This document shows positions 47,632-50,191 of a stretch of DNA of 50,191 bases, piece after piece. The translations under genes and the position numbers were made by a program. Origin of the DNA: Chitinophagaceae bacterium (GTDB taxonomy: Bacteria > Bacteroidota > Bacteroidia > Chitinophagales > Chitinophagaceae); NCBI GenBank assembly GCA_947447465.1, contig CANFKE010000032.1, forward strand, positions 1 to 50,191, given 5' to 3'. Each line of letters opens with the position of its first letter. Position 1 is the stretch's first letter. The notes below the pieces were generated by a model that did not search any database, was not told the DNA's origin, and was given only the letters and a program-made list of their open reading frames with translations.

Positions 47632-48291
47632 TTATTTTATTGTCGTTCCGGGTTGATGATGAGGTATGAAGCCGGGTATGCGGCCGGGGTAGCAGGCAAC
47701 GCCTATAGAGAACATCTGTTCCCTCCATTTATTGTTCACATCAGTGGCCGGCGTACTATTGCCCTGACTGAAGTTGAAGCCTATATTAGCTTCATAGGCA
47801 TCATATCCTACACAGCCTTTCAGGCCCAGTTGCAGATAGTTGTCGGTATTGTTGGTAGTTGCTACCATGCAGCCTATATCGCCACGAGCGGTAAAGGTCA
47901 GAGACGACTTTGTTTTGAAGCGGTAATAGATCATAGGGGTCATCCGCAGAAAACCATAAGTCAGTGGCGCACGTTCATTGGTGGCCAGGGTCTTGTCCAT
48001 GTTATAACTGAGGTAATCAACAGATACGCCAAATCCCAGCGGGCGTGCTGCACTCATCTTAGAGCGTAGTCCGGCGCCTGCATAGTAGCCCGCACCGGTA
48101 TAGCTGAGTGAAGAATATCCGTAAGACAGGTTGTTGGAGATGACCCATAGTTCATGTACATATCCTACCTGTGCAAATCCTTCCAGTAGTTTTTCTTTTG
48201 GCGCTGCAGTAGGTGCAACAGCAGGCATGTTCTGTGCCGTTCCCATCAGCGGCAGTGATAAGAGTAGTAGCAGTATGTTTCTCATAAGCAA
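47632..48291 (-). CDS. Outer-membrane beta-barrel-like protein, unknown
   Basis: A 219-residue protein with signal peptide (LLLLLSLPLMGTA before QNMPAV) and a Pro/Ala linker. From about residue 38 it has alternating amphipathic strands rich in Tyr, Gly and Ser (QVGYVHELWVISNN, GAGYYAGAGLRSKM, LGFGVSVDYLSYNMDK, LTYGFLRMTPMIYYRF, KSSLTFTARGDIGCMV, ANIGFNFSQG). This is typical of small outer-membrane barrels of eight or so strands. The C-terminal residue is not a classical terminal Phe. It is the first gene of a two-gene operon with the Sel1-repeat protein. It has no recognised family assignment and its function is unknown. Confidence 0.78.
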   Translation of the reverse strand: MLMRNILLLLLSLPLMGTAQNMPAVAPTAAPKEKLLEGFAQVGYVHELWVISNNLSYGYSSLSYTGAGYYAGAGLRSKMSAARPLGFGVSVDYLSYNMDKTLATNERAPLTYGFLRMTPMIYYRFKTKSSLTFTARGDIGCMVATTNNTDNYLQLGLKGCVGYDAYEANIGFNFSQGNSTPATDVNNKWREQMFSIGVACYPGRIPGFIPHHQPGTTIK

Positions 48292-48330
48292 TAATAAAAT
48301 TATGCAAAATCCAGCTATTGAGCAGGCATA

Positions 48331-48357
48331 AAAAAGCCACCCTCAAAAGGTGGCTTT
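48331..48357 (-). terminator. Hairpin terminator of the DUF2795 gene
   Basis: A perfect 9-bp stem, AAAGCCACC / GGTGGCTTT, with a 7-base loop. On the minus strand it is followed by TTTATGCC beyond the stem (the stem's own AAA/TTT pairs adding to the run). It lies about 24 bases past the stop at 48381. Confidence 0.8.
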
Positions 48358-48380
48358 GATATATTGTTGATACAGGCTCT

Positions 48381-48602
48381 TTAATATTCATCTTCGTTAA
48401 AGAAGAAGTCTTCCTGCGTAGGATAGTCGGGCCATATGTCTTCTATGCCTTCGTATATTTCACCTTCGTCATCCAGCTCCTGCAGATTCTCTACCACTTC
48501 AAGTGGTGCACCCGAACGGATGGCATAATCAATAAGCTCATCCTTAGTTGCCGGCCAGGGTGCATCCTCTAGGTGAGATGCTAATTCAAGTGTCCAAAAC
48601 AT
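48381..48602 (-). CDS. DUF2795 family small acidic protein
   Basis: A 73-residue cytoplasmic protein of very acidic composition. The N-terminal 45 residues form the DUF2795 domain (HLEDAPWPATKDELIDYAIRSGAPLEVVENLQEL), where WPATKDELIDYA is the conserved core. The C-terminus is an Asp/Glu/Tyr-rich tail (DDEGEIYEGIEDIW, then NEDEY). Similar small proteins are widespread in Bacteroidota and Actinobacteria with unknown function; their small size and strong promoter suggest abundant, steady expression. It has a good promoter at 48637-48665 and its own terminator. Confidence 0.9.
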   Translation of the reverse strand: MFWTLELASHLEDAPWPATKDELIDYAIRSGAPLEVVENLQELDDEGEIYEGIEDIWPDYPTQEDFFFNEDEY

Positions 48603-48636
48603 ATTGTGATTATTTTATAAATTTCTGAATTTCTCG

Positions 48637-48665
48637 CAAATGTAGTTTTTTTTCAAAAAAACAAA
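48637..48665 (-). promoter_or_regulatory. Bacteroidota promoter of the DUF2795 gene (TTTG-N16-18-TACATTTG type)
   Basis: On the minus strand TACATTTG (48644-48637) is a perfect -7 match, and TTTG at 48665-48662 lies 17 bases upstream. It is 34 bases before the ATG at 48602. Confidence 0.7.
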
Positions 48666-48750
48666 ACCTATTTTTTCAAATCATAACAACATGTAATGAA
48701 ATCTTATTGTTGCCATGCCCGAATAAAGTATTTTCACGGGTTTGGTCATT

Positions 48751-48781
48751 ATTGTGCAATTTTACATTTTAATCATCTTTG
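48751..48781 (+). promoter_or_regulatory. Candidate promoter of lolD (ATTG-N19-CATCTTTG)
   Basis: CATCTTTG differs by one base from TAnnTTTG and ATTG lies exactly 19 bases upstream. The -7 element ends 10 bases before the ATG at 48792, so the leader would be short. It also argues against the longer in-frame start at 48696. Confidence 0.5.
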
Positions 48782-48791
48782 CTCCGTTATT

Positions 48792-49457
48792 ATGCTTGCT
48801 GTTAACCATGTTATTAAAAACTATGCCGCATTTGCTGTAGTAAATGATGTGTCGTTTACCGTGCAGAAGGGAGATATAGTATCTATTGTAGGGCCATCGG
48901 GGGCGGGAAAGAGTACTTTATTGCACATAATGGGTGCGCTCGATAAGCCCGATGGCGGCAGCGTACTCATTGATGACACCGATATTTTTACACTCCCTTC
49001 CAGAAAGCAGGCCGCATTCAGAAATAAACATATTGGCTTCGTATTCCAGTTCCATCACCTGCTGCCCGAATTCAGCGCTATTGAGAACGTGTGCATGCCA
49101 CTGTGGATAGGTAATACAGGCAAAACAGAAGCCATAAAGCAGGCAACCGAAATGCTGGAGCGCGTAGGGTTGGGTGGCAGACTCAATAATAAACCTTCCG
49201 AACTGTCGGGCGGAGAGCAGCAGCGGGTAGCTATTGCCAGAGCATTGGTAACACGCCCATCGGTAGTTATGGCCGATGAGCCTACCGGCAACCTGGATAG
49301 TGCGAATGCACAGTCGGTACATGAGCTGTTCTTACAACTGCGCAAAGACCTGGGACAGACCTTTATAATGGTGACCCACAACGATTCTCTGGCTCAGATG
49401 ACCGACCGCATTCTTACCATGCGCGATGGTAAAATAGTACAGGACGATAAGCAATAA
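48792..49457 (+). CDS. lolD: ABC transporter ATP-binding protein, LolD/MacB type
   Basis: A 221-residue ATPase. The ATG at 48792 (MLAVNHVIKNYAAFAVVNDV) is the family start. Walker A is GPSGAGKST (34-42), then the Q-loop VFQFHHLLPEFSAIENV, which is typical of LolD/MacB-type exporters, the signature LSGGEQQR, Walker B VVMADEPTGNLD and the H-loop VTHND. These ATPases serve LolCE lipoprotein release or MacB/FtsX-like mechanotransmission complexes. No permease is adjacent, so the partner is unknown, although in Bacteroidota lolD and lolCE are often separate. The following gene for an exported coiled-coil protein starts 36 bases downstream and probably shares the transcript. Confidence 0.92.
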   Translation: MLAVNHVIKNYAAFAVVNDVSFTVQKGDIVSIVGPSGAGKSTLLHIMGALDKPDGGSVLIDDTDIFTLPSRKQAAFRNKHIGFVFQFHHLLPEFSAIENVCMPLWIGNTGKTEAIKQATEMLERVGLGGRLNNKPSELSGGEQQRVAIARALVTRPSVVMADEPTGNLDSANAQSVHELFLQLRKDLGQTFIMVTHNDSLAQMTDRILTMRDGKIVQDDKQ

Positions 49458-49493
49458 GATCCTCATACACAGTACCTCCAAATACGAATAACT

Positions 49494-50015
49494 ATGAACA
49501 AAATATACCAACTACTGATATTGATAGCATTGTTACTCCCCGCATTTACACATGCCCAGGAAGTGAAAGAGACCATGCTGAAGAAGGGTAAAGAGCACAT
49601 ACCCGGCTATACCATAAGGCTGAGACACAGCAGAGGCCTTACCGCCGCTACGCTGAAAGAAACACTAAAGGATGCCGGCATGAGGAAGGCCAAACATAAA
49701 AAAGGGTATTACGTGTATAAAGGCGCGGTGCTGCCGGCAATAAGCAACACCCAACAAGATTATTATTACAAGATAACCGGCAACCGCAGGAAGACCACCA
49801 TACACTTTGCTGTATCTAAAGGGTACGACAACTACGTGACTAATGCCAACGATAGCCACATATCGGCAAGTGTGAGCACCTTTCTTACCGAGCTCAACAA
49901 TAAAGTAGAGCTAAAAGAGCAGATCAATGAAAAGCAGGAAGAGCTGAATAAGATAGAGAAGAAGAAAGCTAAAAAACAGGCCGAGATAGACAAACTGCAA
50001 CGCCGGAATAAGTAA
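49494..50015 (+). CDS. Small exported protein with C-terminal coiled coil, unknown
   Basis: A 173-residue protein with signal peptide (MNKIYQLLILIALLLPAFTHA before QEVKET). The mature N-terminal domain (about 25-125) is basic and mixed alpha/beta (KEHIPGYTIRLRHSRGL, GYYVYKGAVLPAI, YYYKITGNRRKTTIHFAVSKG). The last 45 residues are a strongly charged heptad region (NNKVELKEQINEKQEELNKI, then KKKAKKQAEID), almost certainly coiled coil. It follows lolD by 36 bases and may assist a lipoprotein- or envelope-related process, but this is inference from position only. I recognise no family. Confidence 0.75.
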   Translation: MNKIYQLLILIALLLPAFTHAQEVKETMLKKGKEHIPGYTIRLRHSRGLTAATLKETLKDAGMRKAKHKKGYYVYKGAVLPAISNTQQDYYYKITGNRRKTTIHFAVSKGYDNYVTNANDSHISASVSTFLTELNNKVELKEQINEKQEELNKIEKKKAKKQAEIDKLQRRNK

Positions 50016-50042
50016 GCTACAACAGAAAATTGACCCTAATTT

Positions 50043-50072
50043 TTTGTTGTTTCAAAAAATCCCTTACATTTG
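50043..50072 (+). promoter_or_regulatory. Promoter of the tRNA gene (TTTG-N18-TACATTTG)
   Basis: TTTG at 50043-50046 and TACATTTG at 50065-50072, 18 bases apart, match the Bacteroidota consensus. The -7 element ends 24 bases before the mature tRNA end. Confidence 0.75.
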
Positions 50073-50096
50073 CAATCCGTTTGGCGCAAGCCGACA

Positions 50097-50170
50097 GGTC
50101 CTATAGCTCAGCTGGTTAGAGCACCTGACTCATAATCAGGGGGTCCTTGGTTCAAACCCGAGTGGGACCA
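50097..50170 (+). tRNA. tRNA with CAU anticodon (Ile2 or Met)
   Basis: A complete 74-nt cloverleaf. The acceptor stem GGTCCTA/TGGGACC has one G-U pair, the D arm is GCTC/GAGC, and the anticodon stem CCTGA/TCAGG has loop CTCATAA (anticodon CAU). The variable loop is 5 nt, the T arm is CTTGG/CCGAG with TTCAAAC, and the discriminator is A. CCA is not encoded. A CAU anticodon means either elongator Met or, after lysidine modification of C34, Ile for AUA codons. It is not an initiator, since the 1-72 pair is a normal G-C. C4-G69 and C5-G68 in the acceptor stem are the pairs that TilS recognises in the E. coli Ile2 tRNA, so I lean to Ile2. Confidence 0.93.
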
Positions 50171-50191
50171 CAGAATAAAAAAAGCAGTTAC

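Noticed and set aside
1..50191. Prophage, integrative element, insertion sequence or defence island
   Set aside because: No transposase, integrase, toxin-antitoxin, restriction-modification or phage structural gene was recognised, and gene content looks like core envelope and metabolism. The tRNA at the right edge could be an attachment site, but nothing beyond it is visible.

Overview
This window comes from the chromosome of a gliding-type member of the Bacteroidota, most likely family Chitinophagaceae (order Chitinophagales). The reasons are these. Two proteins end in type IX secretion (T9SS) sorting domains, one type A and one CHU_C/type B. There is a DUF58 / BatD-like / BatA operon, DUF2911 and DUF2723 proteins, a transketolase split into subunits, and lipoproteins with Bacteroidota-style lipoboxes. 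Shine-Dalgarno sequences are mostly absent, while the Bacteroidota -7 promoter element TAnnTTTG recurs just upstream of start codons. I saw no transposase, integrase, phage gene, rRNA operon or CRISPR array. The placement is inferred from gene content, not from a marker gene.

Layout. 1-380: non-coding repeats, two diverged copies of a ~130-bp element exactly 250 bp apart. 434-4628: NodB-like/DUF7033 protein, lipoprotein, glycosyltransferase, small lipocalin-like exported protein. 4716-10068: GH2 mannosidase-GH20 hexosaminidase operon and an enoyl-CoA hydratase. 10210-12353: exported beta-propeller-like protein and M28 peptidase. 12374-15285: heptose-type sugar activation (HddA-like kinase, HddC-like guanylyltransferase) with a GT4 glycosyltransferase. 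15474-17622: solitary ABC ATPase, then a divergent NmrA/HxlR pair with a clear operator. 17881-20391: large PKD/CHU_C surface protein. 20464-23059: diverged DUF62 protein, DUF2911 protein, glycosyltransferase. 23123-27054: Bat operon and two small membrane proteins. 27146-30400: T9SS-secreted M1 peptidase and a methionine/kynurenine-type aminotransferase. 30420-32467: OmpR-family two-component system. 32597-35644: DUF2723 O-mannosyltransferase-like membrane protein. 35907-39083: exported transglutaminase-like protein, ferritin, SUI1/YciH factor. 39371-41973: transketolase C-terminal subunit, a membrane-anchored protein, and a glutaminyl cyclase lipoprotein. 42174-45941: adk-obg pair and a long acyl-CoA dehydrogenase. 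46005-50015: RDD protein, Sel1-repeat protein with an outer-membrane-like partner, DUF2795, LolD with a small exported partner. 50097-50170: a CAU-anticodon tRNA.

Themes. Much of the window serves the cell envelope: glycan synthesis, glycan removal, protein export and maturation. Ten exported proteins appear to have Gln as the first mature residue, and a lipoprotein glutaminyl cyclase that would convert such N-termini to pyroglutamate is encoded at 40972-41973. Perfect or near-perfect inverted repeats lie between many genes and look like terminators; one of them lies inside the 3' coding end of the response regulator.

Most of the region is ordinary core chromosome. The best leads are the 250-bp-spaced repeat pair at the left edge, the HxlR operator with overlapping face-to-face promoters, the coding-embedded terminator, and the signal-peptide/Gln-cyclase link. 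I did not find a clearly new multi-gene system.
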